The notes under the pieces were generated by a model that saw nothing but the letters and a program-made list of their open reading frames with translations, searched no databases and was not told where the DNA came from. Positions 26,403-35,598 of a stretch of DNA of 64,000 bases are shown in pieces; positions within the stretch are counted from its first letter, which is position 1, and each line of letters opens with the position of its first letter. The DNA is from DUOA01 sp012839095. Its GTDB lineage: Bacteria; Bacillota; Clostridia; Caldicoprobacterales; DTU083. Made by a program: the position numbers and the translations under genes. The stretch covers positions 62,001 to 126,000 of the forward strand of contig JBMNJE010000010.1 of NCBI GenBank assembly GCA_050951505.1, given 5' to 3'.

Positions 26403-27311
26403 TTGAGAAGAAGGATAAAGAAATATATATCTGAAGAATTATTTGATATTTTTAATATCGCCTTTATGCTCTTATTATGTGTGGCCACACTCTACCCGTA
26501 TCTGAATGTACTGGCGCATGCATTTAACAAGGGAGCAGACACCGCCAGGGGCGGGTTGACAATATATCCAAGGGTATTTACACTGGAAAACTTACGAACA
26601 GTACTAAGTAATGATGAATTGAAGCAGGCAGCAATAATCAGCGCAGCCAGAACACTGACAGGTACACTTCTCAGTATACTGATTACTGCCCTGGCTGCAT
26701 ATGCTCTGTCCAAAAGAGACTTGCCGGGAAGAGGAGCAATACTGGTATTTTTGACCATACCCATGTTTATCAGCGGAACAGCAGTGTCCAACTTTATTGT
26801 AATGCACCATCTTGGTTTGCTGAATAATTTTCTGGTTTATATAATTCCCAGGGCATTCAATTTTTTCAATATGATTATTATGAGAACTTACTTCTGCACT
26901 ATTCCGCCCAGTCTCGAAGAGTCAGCTGAAATAGACGGAGCATCAGGATTTCTAGTATTTGCAAGAATTATCCTTCCCCTGTCCCTCCCTATGCTGGCTG
27001 CACTTTCGCTGTTTACTGCCGTCGGACATTGGAATGACTTTTTTACAAACCTGCTGTATATCCATGATCACAGGCTTAATACACTGCAATATGTTTTAAT
27101 GAAAATAGTCAGAGAGCATAATATGATGAGTTTTATTAATGACCTGAGAATTTATCAAACCGGCAGGACTGGAGAAATGGTTCCGCAGATGACCCCCGAA
27201 TCCATAAGAAATGCTGCCATTATTGTGGCTGTATTTCCCATAATTGTCGTATATCCCTTCCTGCAGAAGTATTTTATCAATGGGGTTATAATCGGTGAAG
27301 TAAAGGAGTGA
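26403..27311 (+). CDS. CUT1-family sugar ABC transporter permease (YtcP-like)
   Basis: About 302 residues with six predicted membrane helices and the EAA loop EESAEIDGASGFLVFARIILP. I place the start at TTG 26403 (protein begins LRRRIKKYISEELFD), just after the first permease stop and preceded by a purine-rich GAGAAGGAA; the spacing is tight, so the start is uncertain. A TTG at 26337 inside the previous gene opens the same frame but has no ribosome site. It would pair with the preceding permease as the two-subunit membrane channel. Confidence 0.9.
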   Translation: MRRRIKKYISEELFDIFNIAFMLLLCVATLYPYLNVLAHAFNKGADTARGGLTIYPRVFTLENLRTVLSNDELKQAAIISAARTLTGTLLSILITALAAYALSKRDLPGRGAILVFLTIPMFISGTAVSNFIVMHHLGLLNNFLVYIIPRAFNFFNMIIMRTYFCTIPPSLEESAEIDGASGFLVFARIILPLSLPMLAALSLFTAVGHWNDFFTNLLYIHDHRLNTLQYVLMKIVREHNMMSFINDLRIYQTGRTGEMVPQMTPESIRNAAIIVAVFPIIVVYPFLQKYFINGVIIGEVKE

Positions 27312-27319
27312 AAATATTG

Positions 27320-29173
27320 ATGAAAAAGCCTGTATGGATTATTATATTGATTCTGACAATCAGCATGGTACTCTCTCTCTTTTCAGGATGCCGCAGACAG
27401 GCAAATGCACCAGGCAAAACACCGGCAGAAACTGAGGATGCCGAATCCGCAGAAACAGAGGATGAGAAAATGGCTGAAGGTATACATGCTCCTGCAGATG
27501 ATTTAAGCCCCAGGGCATGGTTTACCTGGGCTGATACCTTTGCGCCGAGCAGGAGGCCGGTTGATGATGTGGTAGGCACGGAAATCTCTCGGATAACCGG
27601 AGTGAATTTTTCACAGGACAATATTCTTGCGAATAACGGTGTCACAGGACCTGAAAGACTCAATATGTTTATTGCAACCGATACGCTGCCTGAAATAATA
27701 TATGCCCAGGTTTCCAGCTCCACGGATATTATCAATACCCTGATTGAAGCAGACAAGGTGTGGGAGCTTACTCCGTACCTTGATAAGCATGCACCCAATA
27801 TAATGCAGAGGATTCTGCCGGAAACCTGGGAATGCTGGTTCAGAGGAGGAAAAATATACGGCATACCGGGCGACTTCGAATCCAGCCTCTTGTACGAACC
27901 CAACATGACAGAGCTGGCAAAGGAGCAGATAGCAGTAAAGGACGAGCCATTCATGGTTGTAGTAAGGGATGATCTGCTGAAACGGATTTATCCGGAAACA
28001 AAGACATCAGCTGAATTAGAGGCTGTCTTGGAAGAAAAGGGCGAGCTCAAATGGGAGGATATGAAAACTCCTGTTGAAACGCCTGAGGATTTTCTGGACT
28101 TCCTGAGAGAAGTAAAAGAACTGAATATAAAGACCCAGGGCAAAGACGTCATTCCATTGGATATGTGGACAGAAGGCTGGTGGATAGCACCTTTTGCTGA
28201 AGCTTACGGCTTTGTAAACGGAGGGGCATGGGGTGTGACCTGGAGCGAAGAAACTAATTCCGTTTACTGGGCACCATCTACTTCTGAATACAAAGAATAC
28301 CTGTACTGGCTGCATACTGCTTACAAAGAAAAACTTATGGATCAGGAAACCTTTGTAATGGGAGATGAACAGCGTAAGGCAAAAATCAATGCAGGCCTTT
28401 ATGCTGTAACTCATAACTGGCAGGATATTGGCAGTATAAACAGCATTATCAAAGCCAACGGGGAAAAGTTTGCATACAGGCTGATGAAAGGGATGACCGA
28501 ACAGATTAAGGGGGATCCTCAGTATATTATAAATGATCCAAGAGGAGGCAGTTTCCTCATGATCTCAAAAACCGCTGCGGAAGATGAGCTTATTCAGATT
28601 TTGAATTGGATTGACTTCATGTATTCTTACGAGGGAGAAGAACTCATGGCATGGGGGCCGGAGTCTGCCGGGCTGTGGGAGATCAGGGACGGAGTAAAAA
28701 CATTTGTGGATCCCGAGCTTATGCAAAATGCCATGTACGGCACAGAAACAGAAAAGGATCTTACCTATTACGGTCTGGCCGGAGGGCCAATTAACTTCTA
28801 TGAACTTGCAAGATTTACCTATCTGCACACAAATACACGTTCAGCCAAAGCCTATCACAGGATATCACCCAGGGCAGAAAATATATATAACGCTCAGTAT
28901 GCAGATTTCTGGTCTGAAATGTTCCCGAGGGAAATAAGATTCAGTCCGCTGCCCATGTTTCTGGGACAAGTGCCGGATGCAGCCAGGTTAACAAGTGAAG
29001 AAGGACTGTACGGTGCCGTCAAAAATGAATGGGCCAAGGCTATAGTATCCGGAAATGATGAAGACTTTGAAATATATTATCAGGAAGGCCTGAAGCGGTT
29101 GCAGGACCTGGGAATGGAGAAAGTACTGGAGGAGCTGACTTTTCTGGTCAACAGCTTTAATGTCGACAATTAA
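27320..29173 (+). CDS. Sugar-binding lipoprotein of the first CUT1 transporter (YtcQ/LipO-like)
   Basis: About 617 residues. Lipoprotein signal ending in LSLFSGC, an acidic low-complexity linker (about 24-60), then a long periplasmic-binding-protein-like domain typical of the large binding proteins in this group, with aromatic-rich stretches such as ENIYNAQYADFW. It is anchored on the outer face of the membrane, captures oligosaccharides and delivers them to the two permeases. The ATG at 27320 follows AAAGGAG that overlaps the permease stop; a GTG at 27308 is in frame but lies directly on the ribosome site. Confidence 0.92.
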   Translation: MKKPVWIIILILTISMVLSLFSGCRRQANAPGKTPAETEDAESAETEDEKMAEGIHAPADDLSPRAWFTWADTFAPSRRPVDDVVGTEISRITGVNFSQDNILANNGVTGPERLNMFIATDTLPEIIYAQVSSSTDIINTLIEADKVWELTPYLDKHAPNIMQRILPETWECWFRGGKIYGIPGDFESSLLYEPNMTELAKEQIAVKDEPFMVVVRDDLLKRIYPETKTSAELEAVLEEKGELKWEDMKTPVETPEDFLDFLREVKELNIKTQGKDVIPLDMWTEGWWIAPFAEAYGFVNGGAWGVTWSEETNSVYWAPSTSEYKEYLYWLHTAYKEKLMDQETFVMGDEQRKAKINAGLYAVTHNWQDIGSINSIIKANGEKFAYRLMKGMTEQIKGDPQYIINDPRGGSFLMISKTAAEDELIQILNWIDFMYSYEGEELMAWGPESAGLWEIRDGVKTFVDPELMQNAMYGTETEKDLTYYGLAGGPINFYELARFTYLHTNTRSAKAYHRISPRAENIYNAQYADFWSEMFPREIRFSPLPMFLGQVPDAARLTSEEGLYGAVKNEWAKAIVSGNDEDFEIYYQEGLKRLQDLGMEKVLEELTFLVNSFNVDN

Positions 29174-29192
29174 AATAAGACCTCTACACATG

Positions 29193-29221
29193 AACCGTAT
29201 CTGAATGATGCGGTTTTTTTC
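29193..29221 (+). terminator. Intrinsic terminator of the first transport operon
   Basis: A 9-bp stem with one G-U pair (AACCGTATC / GATGCGGTT), a 5-base loop and a run of seven T, 20 bases after the binding-protein stop. Confidence 0.85.
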
Positions 29222-29359
29222 TGAAAACCGTCTCAATTCTATCCATTATTCATTTATTCTTATACTTTTCTATGAAAAGCAAAACATTTTCGTTCTTAAA
29301 AGGTTCCTTTACGAGGTTTTGCCTTACTACAATGTATTTTTGGAAAAGTCAATGTTTTC

Positions 29360-29365
29360 TATAAT
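29360..29365 (+). promoter_or_regulatory. Likely -10 box of the second CUT1 operon
   Basis: A perfect TATAAT 67 bases before the ATG at 29432. The sequence 17 bases upstream (TTTTTG) is a poor -35, so activation by a regulator such as the nearby AraC-type protein is plausible. Confidence 0.4.
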
Positions 29366-29431
29366 GAATACCTTACTCCCATCCTATATACTGAATTTAG
29401 CATTTCACCTGTGATGATTAGGAGCGGTTGT

Positions 29432-30391
29432 ATGAGTATCAGTCCAATTCAAAGCAATATCCCTGAAGTCACAAGTAAGAAGAAAAATCTGTTAAGTAAG
29501 ATTATATCGCAAAAGCACCTTTTGATCATGCTTGCTCCATGCCTGATCTGGGTAATCCTGTTCTGTTACACCCCCCTTTGGGGCTGGTATCTGGCTTTTG
29601 TGCGCTACCGTCCGGGTTTTCCCATCTCCAGCGCCCCCTGGGTCGGGCTGGAAAATTTTGATCGTTTCCTCTTTAAGAGCCTGGATTTCGGCCGTGTAAT
29701 GCGCAACACCATTGTGGTTAACATTCTTACGCTGATTATTTCAATGCCCCTCGAGATATCACTGGCAATTGTTATCTATGAGATGCGTTTCAAAGTCTAT
29801 AAACGTGTAATGCAGACCATTTCCTATTTACCTTACTTTATCTCCTGGGTTATTGTAGGCGGAATATTTTTTCAGTTTTTATCCATGCAGGGGGTAGTAA
29901 ACAATCTTCTGATAGCACTGGGAATTACCAAAGAGCCCATCATGTTCCTGGGTATGCCCAGTATGGCCTGGCCGATTCTAATATTCACCCGTATATGGAA
30001 AAACCTGGGGTGGTCTACCATTGTATACCTGGGTGCCATGGGCGGCATTGATCCAAACCTGTATGAAGCTGCATATGTTGACGGTGCCGGCAGGATGAAG
30101 CGCATATGGCATATAACTCTCCCGGGCCTGGCTCCAACCATATCGGTATTGCTTATACTTGCGGCCGGCGGGCTCATATCCGGTTCCTTCGAACAGGTCT
30201 ACGTATTTCAGAATCCCGCCAATATGGAATATGCTGACACCATAGACACCATGGTATTCCGTATGGGACTGCAGCAGGCAAACTTTTCATATGCAACAGC
30301 GGTCGGCATATTTAATACATTTTGCAGCCTTGCTCTGCTTGTTTTTGTGAATGCTGTCATTAAGCGAATTAACGGACGATCGCTCTTTTGA
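29432..30391 (+). CDS. CUT1-family sugar ABC transporter permease (LplB-like), second set
   Basis: 319 residues with six predicted membrane helices and the EAA loop YEAAYVDGAGRMKRIWHITLP. It is clearly related to the permease at 25439 (the same PHFISWVIV/PYFISWVIV and WNT/WST landmarks) but diverged, so the two sets are not a recent duplication. The ATG at 29432 has AGGAG 7 bases upstream; the frame is open from GTG 29411 without a better start. It forms an operon with the following permease. Confidence 0.93.
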   Translation: MSISPIQSNIPEVTSKKKNLLSKIISQKHLLIMLAPCLIWVILFCYTPLWGWYLAFVRYRPGFPISSAPWVGLENFDRFLFKSLDFGRVMRNTIVVNILTLIISMPLEISLAIVIYEMRFKVYKRVMQTISYLPYFISWVIVGGIFFQFLSMQGVVNNLLIALGITKEPIMFLGMPSMAWPILIFTRIWKNLGWSTIVYLGAMGGIDPNLYEAAYVDGAGRMKRIWHITLPGLAPTISVLLILAAGGLISGSFEQVYVFQNPANMEYADTIDTMVFRMGLQQANFSYATAVGIFNTFCSLALLVFVNAVIKRINGRSLF

Positions 30392-30445
30392 TTGCTCCTT
30401 AAACCGGCAAAGCTGCAGCAGACTATATTCCGGAGGCAAAGAATA

Positions 30446-31336
30446 ATGAAAATCAGAAAGGAATCGTTCTCAGAAATACTGTTTAACTGGACAGCCGCCT
30501 TCATCCTTCTTATTATGGGAATTTTGATGCTTTACCCCTTCTACTACCTGTTGGTGTATTCTTTAAATGAACCTCTTGATGCAATGAGGGGGGGTATTTA
30601 CTTCTGGCCCAGAAAATTTTCATTTGTAAACTACAGGATGGTGTGGGCAACCAATAATCTGCCTCAAGCCGCCTTCATCTCAGTATGCCGGGCAGCCGCA
30701 GGTACCGCCTTGTCTCTGCTGGCAACTTCCATGCTGGCCTATGTCCTCAGCAGGCCTCATCTGGTTTTTCGTAAATTCTTCAACCGGCTGTTTGTGATAA
30801 CAATGTATGTCAGCGGTGGACTGATTCCCTATTACCTGACCCTGTCCAAGCTGGGGTTTCTGGATACATTCTGGGTATATATCATCCCCGGGCTTATAGG
30901 CATTTTCAACATGATTTTAATAAGAACATATATACAGGAACTCCCCTCATCACTCTGGGAATCAGCAGAAGTAGACGGGGCAAAGGAATATACAATCTTT
31001 TTCAGGATAATACTTCCTCTTTGCACTCCGGTGCTGGCAGTTGTCAGTATATTTTCTGCAGTCGGACAGTGGAATTCCTGGTTTGACGCCACTGTGTTCA
31101 ACAGAAATTCCCCTGAGTTATGGCCGCTTCAGCTCATACTGATGAACATGCTCAAACGTACCTCCGTAGCGACATCCAAAGATGTGCCTCTCCCAAAGGA
31201 CGTATTGGTTACCCTTACACCTGAATCCATGAGGGCGTCCATTACCATGATCGTTACTGTTCCTATTATTCTGGTCTACCCCTTTTTCCAAAGGTATTTT
31301 ACCCAGGGTATCATGCTTGGTGCCATAAAAGGCTGA
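30446..31336 (+). CDS. CUT1-family sugar ABC transporter permease (YtcP-like), second set
   Basis: 296 residues with six predicted membrane segments and the EAA loop WESAEVDGAKEYTIFFRIILP. The ATG at 30446 has GGAGG 9 bases upstream, inside a 54-base gap after the first permease of this set. It pairs with that permease. Residues such as LYPFYYLLVYSLNEP and TPESMRASITMI are typical of the YtcP group. Confidence 0.93.
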   Translation: MKIRKESFSEILFNWTAAFILLIMGILMLYPFYYLLVYSLNEPLDAMRGGIYFWPRKFSFVNYRMVWATNNLPQAAFISVCRAAAGTALSLLATSMLAYVLSRPHLVFRKFFNRLFVITMYVSGGLIPYYLTLSKLGFLDTFWVYIIPGLIGIFNMILIRTYIQELPSSLWESAEVDGAKEYTIFFRIILPLCTPVLAVVSIFSAVGQWNSWFDATVFNRNSPELWPLQLILMNMLKRTSVATSKDVPLPKDVLVTLTPESMRASITMIVTVPIILVYPFFQRYFTQGIMLGAIKG

Positions 31337-31383
31337 TACGAGGCTGTTCTGCCTTCAATACAGATTTTTGTGCAGTGATTCAG

Positions 31384-31436
31384 GTGTCAAAAGCCTTGCA
31401 TGGTGATTTACATGACATTTAAATGCTTTTTGACAC
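31384..31436 (+). promoter_or_regulatory. Intercistronic stem-loop and possible -35 ahead of the second binding-protein gene
   Basis: GTGTCAAAAGC (31384-31394) pairs with GCTTTTTGACAC (31425-31436) with one bulged T, separated by 30 bases. The second arm contains a perfect TTGACA (31430-31435), but only weak -10 candidates follow. It could stabilise the downstream message so that more binding protein than permease is made, or be part of an internal promoter. Confidence 0.4.
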
Positions 31437-31475
31437 TTTGAATATAAAAATATTTTAATGCTAGGAGGATACAAG

Positions 31476-33260
31476 ATGAAGAAAACTCTGTTTAAACTGT
31501 TGTGTATCTGTCTCATCACAGTACTAATCTCATCCACTCTTATGGCATGCGGCAGGGATACAGGAGTAACTCCCACAGATACTCCGGCCACTGCAGCTCC
31601 TCAGACTCCGGATGAGCCCAGCGAAGAACCGGCAGAAACCGTGGATCCCATCAAGTTTACCATATGGACAGGAAATGCTGATCCGGGAGACTTTGTGGAT
31701 GAGGATCCGGTCCACCAATATATCCGGGAGGTGCTTGGTGTTGACATCGAGTTACAATACACGGCAACTGATGCTACTGAGCAGCTGACACTGATGCTGA
31801 CCAGCAGTTCCTATCCGGATGCCCTGCACTTGAAGCCCGAAGAAATCATGGATAACTATATAACCGGGGGACATCTGGTGGAAGTCGGTCCTTATCTGGA
31901 AAAACACGCTCCCTGGTTATATGAATACATGGCAAGCAAACCCTCTGCATTCTCATTGGGTATAGAAGATTACTCAGGCAGATTCTTCTATGTTCCGGGG
32001 TCCTTTGGTTATACCGAAGACTTCCCTTGCATTGAACCCTCCCTGGGTTTCCGTTATGATGTCTGGAGAATGCTGGCCGAAGATCCTGCCGATCTACCCA
32101 AACCCAAGGATCTGGATGAGTTCTTTGAAATGGCCAAGGCTATGCAGGAGGCATTTCCGGAATATGATGGAAGAAAGACGTACGCCTTTTCCGGATGGTT
32201 TGGAGATGATTGGGGTGCTGTCTGGTCTGTTTATGCCATTCAGCGTTTCGGCGGCTCCCATGCCTGGGTGGGATCAGCTACTCAGGCTGACAATTGGAAA
32301 CAAAAATACTGCTTTGACAGTGAGGAATGGATGTGGGGCATGCGTTACCTTAACAGGGCATACAGGGAAGGAATCGCCGATCCGGAAGCTGTAACCATGA
32401 CTATGGATGAGTATAATCAGAAGCTGGCCCAGGGTATAGTACTCATAAACTATTACTCCGGCGGGTGGCTGGACGGTGTAGCCAACAGAGCAAGAGCTGC
32501 AGCAGGTTTCCCCGAACAGAAACTCGTTCCCTATACCTGGATGAAATATCCTGAGTCCTCAGGCATCACAGCCGAACCCATTACAGGGCAATACTTCCCC
32601 AACGGCATGACCGGTTTGTATATTACCGTCAATTGCGAAGATCCCGAAGAAATCATCAAAAGACTTGCCTGGTTGAGTACTGAAGAAGGCATTGCGTTTC
32701 AGGGAATGGGTGTCGAAGATGTTCATTGGACATATGATGAAGACGGCTTCAGGAAACCTACCGATGAGATCATCGAAATGGTAAAAAATGATCCTGACTA
32801 TATTGAGAAAACCGGAATCGGCAAGTATGGCATATTCTCCAACTACTACGGCGGCTTTGATTCAAAAGGAGACGCCTACACTATCCTGGAGAATAAATAT
32901 TACCTGGCTGAGAGTGAAGACGAGTACGATTTGGAATATAAGGAGATCCTGGGACTGGATCCTAACCTTACAGTGGAGTTCAACGCTGCCAGGGCAGGTA
33001 TGACCCGTGACGATGAAGCATTTTTATATGAAACAGGCATCGAACCCGGTTCGGATCTGGCTTCCATTGAAAGTCAGTTGTTCTCGATGCAGGCAGAGTA
33101 TATCGGAAAGCTCTATCTGGCCAAAGATGACGCTGAATTTGACAAGATCATTGATGAATGGCGGACAAAAGCTGAAAATATCAATTACATGGATTACTAC
33201 AACCATATAAATCCAATAATTGAAGCAGCCTACCTGGAGTATCTCGCAGGACGGAATTAA
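31476..33260 (+). CDS. Sugar-binding lipoprotein of the second CUT1 transporter
   Basis: 594 residues. Lipoprotein signal with lipobox STLMACG, a Thr/Pro/Glu-rich linker (about 24-50), then a binding domain starting IKFTIWTGNADPGDF. It carries many aromatic and acidic residues suited to sugar binding. The ATG at 31476 follows GGAGG by 7 bases. The 139-base gap after the permease contains a stem-loop, so its expression may be set apart from the permeases. It resembles the binding protein at 27320 in size and type but differs in sequence, suggesting a different ligand. Confidence 0.93.
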   Translation: MKKTLFKLLCICLITVLISSTLMACGRDTGVTPTDTPATAAPQTPDEPSEEPAETVDPIKFTIWTGNADPGDFVDEDPVHQYIREVLGVDIELQYTATDATEQLTLMLTSSSYPDALHLKPEEIMDNYITGGHLVEVGPYLEKHAPWLYEYMASKPSAFSLGIEDYSGRFFYVPGSFGYTEDFPCIEPSLGFRYDVWRMLAEDPADLPKPKDLDEFFEMAKAMQEAFPEYDGRKTYAFSGWFGDDWGAVWSVYAIQRFGGSHAWVGSATQADNWKQKYCFDSEEWMWGMRYLNRAYREGIADPEAVTMTMDEYNQKLAQGIVLINYYSGGWLDGVANRARAAAGFPEQKLVPYTWMKYPESSGITAEPITGQYFPNGMTGLYITVNCEDPEEIIKRLAWLSTEEGIAFQGMGVEDVHWTYDEDGFRKPTDEIIEMVKNDPDYIEKTGIGKYGIFSNYYGGFDSKGDAYTILENKYYLAESEDEYDLEYKEILGLDPNLTVEFNAARAGMTRDDEAFLYETGIEPGSDLASIESQLFSMQAEYIGKLYLAKDDAEFDKIIDEWRTKAENINYMDYYNHINPIIEAAYLEYLAGRN

Positions 33261-33294
33261 AAAAAGACAGTTCAGTAATCTCTTTTTCAGATAT

Positions 33295-33332
33295 AAAAAA
33301 CCGGCAGCATTTCTTCCGCTGCCGGTTTTTTT
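33295..33332. terminator. Bidirectional intrinsic terminator
   Basis: Stem CCGGCAGC / GCTGCCGG with a 9-base loop, flanked by AAAAAA on the left and TTTTTTT on the right. It ends both the plus-strand transport operon (stop 33260) and the minus-strand kinase operon (stop 33405). Confidence 0.9.
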
Positions 33333-33404
33333 ATTTATCGCCTTATACTTCTAAACAGCTATATACCTTTAATAAGCAAAGCCGGTTCAATTATATCAAA
33401 TGGT

Positions 33405-34334
33405 TTATCTGTGCAGATAGTTTTCCACTTCATTAAGCCTGGGCTGACCTTTCTCTCCCCCGGACTTTCTTGTACTCAGGCTGCCGCAGATACAGCCGAT
33501 TTCCAGGCATTCCTCTATGGTTTTTCCTGAAAGATATCCATATATGAAGCCGGCGTCAAAACTATCCCCTGCCCCAATTGTGTCAACTACTGCAACCGGC
33601 AGTGAACCGGCCCTGTAAATCTCCCCTCCGGAGCATGCAACAGCACCGCTTTTTCCTGTTTTTACTACCAGTACCGGTACCTGTTCACTCAGTTTCTTTA
33701 TTGCCGCCTCTACATTATTTTCACCTGCAAATGCCATGGCTTCATTTTCATTGGGCAGAAACACGTCTATGTAAGGCAGGATATCCCAGATGCCGCCATC
33801 CCATTTTTCCTCCGGATCCCAGTTGGTATCAAGGCTTACAGTAGCGCCATGTCTCTTGAACTCTTTTATAATGTCCGGATAATCCGGCTGGAGCTGCGTC
33901 ATCAGGTAAAAGCTTCCGATATGCAGGTGCCTTACCAATGGTATGATCTCATCACTTATATCACTGCGCATGACCGCATTTATAGTACCGTTGTAGGTAA
34001 GTATTGCCCGATCATCACTTTTACTTAGTGCTGTACTTATTCCGGTTTTTACACTGCTATCAGTTTTAATATATTTTCCGTCCACCCCTGCATCCACCAG
34101 AGTATCTCGAATCAGCTCACCAAAGGCATCATCACCTACACTGCCAATTAAAGCAGTATGCAGACCCAGCTTTGCAGCCTGACAGGCAAAAATACTGCAT
34201 GAACCTCCCATCTCAAGGGAATAATCATCAATCAGTTTTTCCTTCTGGCCAAATTCCGGTGTAATGTCACTGCCAAACAAAATCAGGTCCACACACAAAT
34301 CACCCAGGGTTAAAACATCAATGGCTTTCTTCAT
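33405..34334 (-). CDS. PfkB-family sugar kinase
   Basis: 309 residues, the usual PfkB (ribokinase-like) size. N-terminal LTLGDLCVDLILFG and the GG motif MGGSCSIFACQAAKLG bind the sugar; the C-terminal PfkB signature DTIGAGDSFDAGFIYG contains the catalytic Asp. It phosphorylates an unknown sugar or sugar derivative in the cytoplasm using ATP. The next gene upstream in the same operon is a SIS-domain isomerase or deglycase, and the pair resembles fructoselysine or amino-sugar routes, but the substrate cannot be read from the sequence. Overlapping control comes from the operator-bearing promoter at 35443-35471. Confidence 0.92.
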   Translation of the reverse strand: MKKAIDVLTLGDLCVDLILFGSDITPEFGQKEKLIDDYSLEMGGSCSIFACQAAKLGLHTALIGSVGDDAFGELIRDTLVDAGVDGKYIKTDSSVKTGISTALSKSDDRAILTYNGTINAVMRSDISDEIIPLVRHLHIGSFYLMTQLQPDYPDIIKEFKRHGATVSLDTNWDPEEKWDGGIWDILPYIDVFLPNENEAMAFAGENNVEAAIKKLSEQVPVLVVKTGKSGAVACSGGEIYRAGSLPVAVVDTIGAGDSFDAGFIYGYLSGKTIEECLEIGCICGSLSTRKSGGEKGQPRLNEVENYLHR

Positions 34335-34355
34335 CGGTAACTGACCTCCAGTAAA

Positions 34356-35393
34356 TTACAGCTTAATCCATGGATCCAGCCCCTGCGGAACATCAGGGTT
34401 TATTCCTTCTGCAACGGCCTTGTAATAGGCTATGGCCTGGCACACGAATATAAAAGGAATTCCATGCACAGCATAGTTTTCATACCCGGGAATAAGAAGG
34501 GTATAGTCAGCTCCCCAATTGATATCATTGCTGCTGACCAGAACTACCTTTGCACCTTTCTTTTTCAGGTCTTTGACAAGCTCAGTCTGATACTGTGTGT
34601 CATACGGAGTGCTTACTGCAATAACCAAAGTGCTGTCATTTATCAGTACAATGGGGCCGTGTCTGACATCCAGCAGATGATGACAGCTGGATTGCAGCAG
34701 TGAAATCTCGGTAAAAGCAAGAGCAGCTTCAGAGGCAATCCCCTGTAGTTCTGAGTCGGCCAGAACGACCACTTTTGACCATTCTTCCTTCTCTGCAACT
34801 TCTTTTAGTAAGTCCCTATAGTCTTCAATAAATGAATTTCCCTTTTGTATTGCAGTCTTCATTTCATCAAGAAGTGCCTTATCGCCGGAGTAAATTGCGT
34901 TCAGCATAAGATTGGCCAGGTAAAGATTGGTTACGGTTCTGGTTTGACAAACGCTCTCATCAAAGGCCCAGGGAATCTCAATGTTCAGATCTGCAATTTT
35001 CGACAACTCACTGTCCGTTTTAGCGCAAATGGATATACATGGTGCTTCCGATTCACTTTTAACCAATTCAACTGCCTTCAGAACTTCACTGGTGCTGCCT
35101 GAACGGGAGGGGACAACAAGCATAGTGTCTTTTAGGATGCTTTTATAGCTCTTATAATTAAGCATTAAATCCCCGGCCGGAATTGAATAGGCTTTAAGCC
35201 CCAGTCTTATGTTGGCAGATATCTCCGCCGATTGACACAAACAGTAACTGGAACCGCATCCTATGTAAGTGATGCTTTTAAAGTTACTCTGCTCATAAAA
35301 TTCTCTGATGTCAGGCTCCATGCTTAAAATGTGATTGTAGGTTTTTTGCAAAGCATCATATTGTTCAAAAATCTCTTTTTTGGTTAAGTACAT
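34356..35393 (-). CDS. SIS-domain sugar-phosphate isomerase/deglycase (AgaS/FrlB-like)
   Basis: 345 residues with two SIS domains: ITYIGCGSSYCLCQSAEI and VVPSRSGSTSEVLKAVELV in the first, and ALAFTEISLLQSSCHHLLDVRHGP in the second, as in the isomerase half of GlmS and in AgaS or FrlB. These enzymes isomerise or deaminate phosphorylated amino sugars or glycated amines. Its pairing with a PfkB kinase (21 bases downstream) and a GntR/UTRA regulator (upstream) fits an amino-sugar or fructosamine-type catabolic operon. The ATG at 35393 has AAGGAG 8-9 bases upstream; the ATG at 35399 is too close to it. Confidence 0.9.
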   Translation of the reverse strand: MYLTKKEIFEQYDALQKTYNHILSMEPDIREFYEQSNFKSITYIGCGSSYCLCQSAEISANIRLGLKAYSIPAGDLMLNYKSYKSILKDTMLVVPSRSGSTSEVLKAVELVKSESEAPCISICAKTDSELSKIADLNIEIPWAFDESVCQTRTVTNLYLANLMLNAIYSGDKALLDEMKTAIQKGNSFIEDYRDLLKEVAEKEEWSKVVVLADSELQGIASEAALAFTEISLLQSSCHHLLDVRHGPIVLINDSTLVIAVSTPYDTQYQTELVKDLKKKGAKVVLVSSNDINWGADYTLLIPGYENYAVHGIPFIFVCQAIAYYKAVAEGINPDVPQGLDPWIKL

Positions 35394-35420
35394 ATGCATC
35401 TCTCCTTACAATATGTTATG

Positions 35421-35432
35421 TTGTTATAACAT
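35421..35432. promoter_or_regulatory. Operator for the GntR/UTRA regulator at the SIS/PfkB promoter
   Basis: TTGTTATAACAT, nearly identical to the perfect palindrome TTGTTATAACAA at the regulator's own promoter (36391-36402). It lies just downstream of the -10 box, where a bound repressor would block transcription. A second arm extends it on the minus strand (ATGTTAT-6-ATAACAT). Confidence 0.6.
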
Positions 35433-35442
35433 TTATATCAAA

Positions 35443-35471
35443 ATAGTACCACCCCAGGCGGTGTTTGTCAA
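35443..35471 (-). promoter_or_regulatory. Promoter of the SIS-isomerase/PfkB operon
   Basis: On the minus strand a perfect TTGACA (35466-35471), a 17-base spacer and TACTAT (35443-35448). The operator at 35421-35432 lies between the -10 and the ribosome site. Confidence 0.65.
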
Positions 35472-35598
35472 TGCAGAGCAGCTATATAGGCCTTTTCACT
35501 GCTTTTGAAACTGATTACGCATATAGTTCTCCAACTCAGCTGATGCAATAAATACTACAGGATAAATAGATATTATGACCAACAACCAGTCGGATGGT

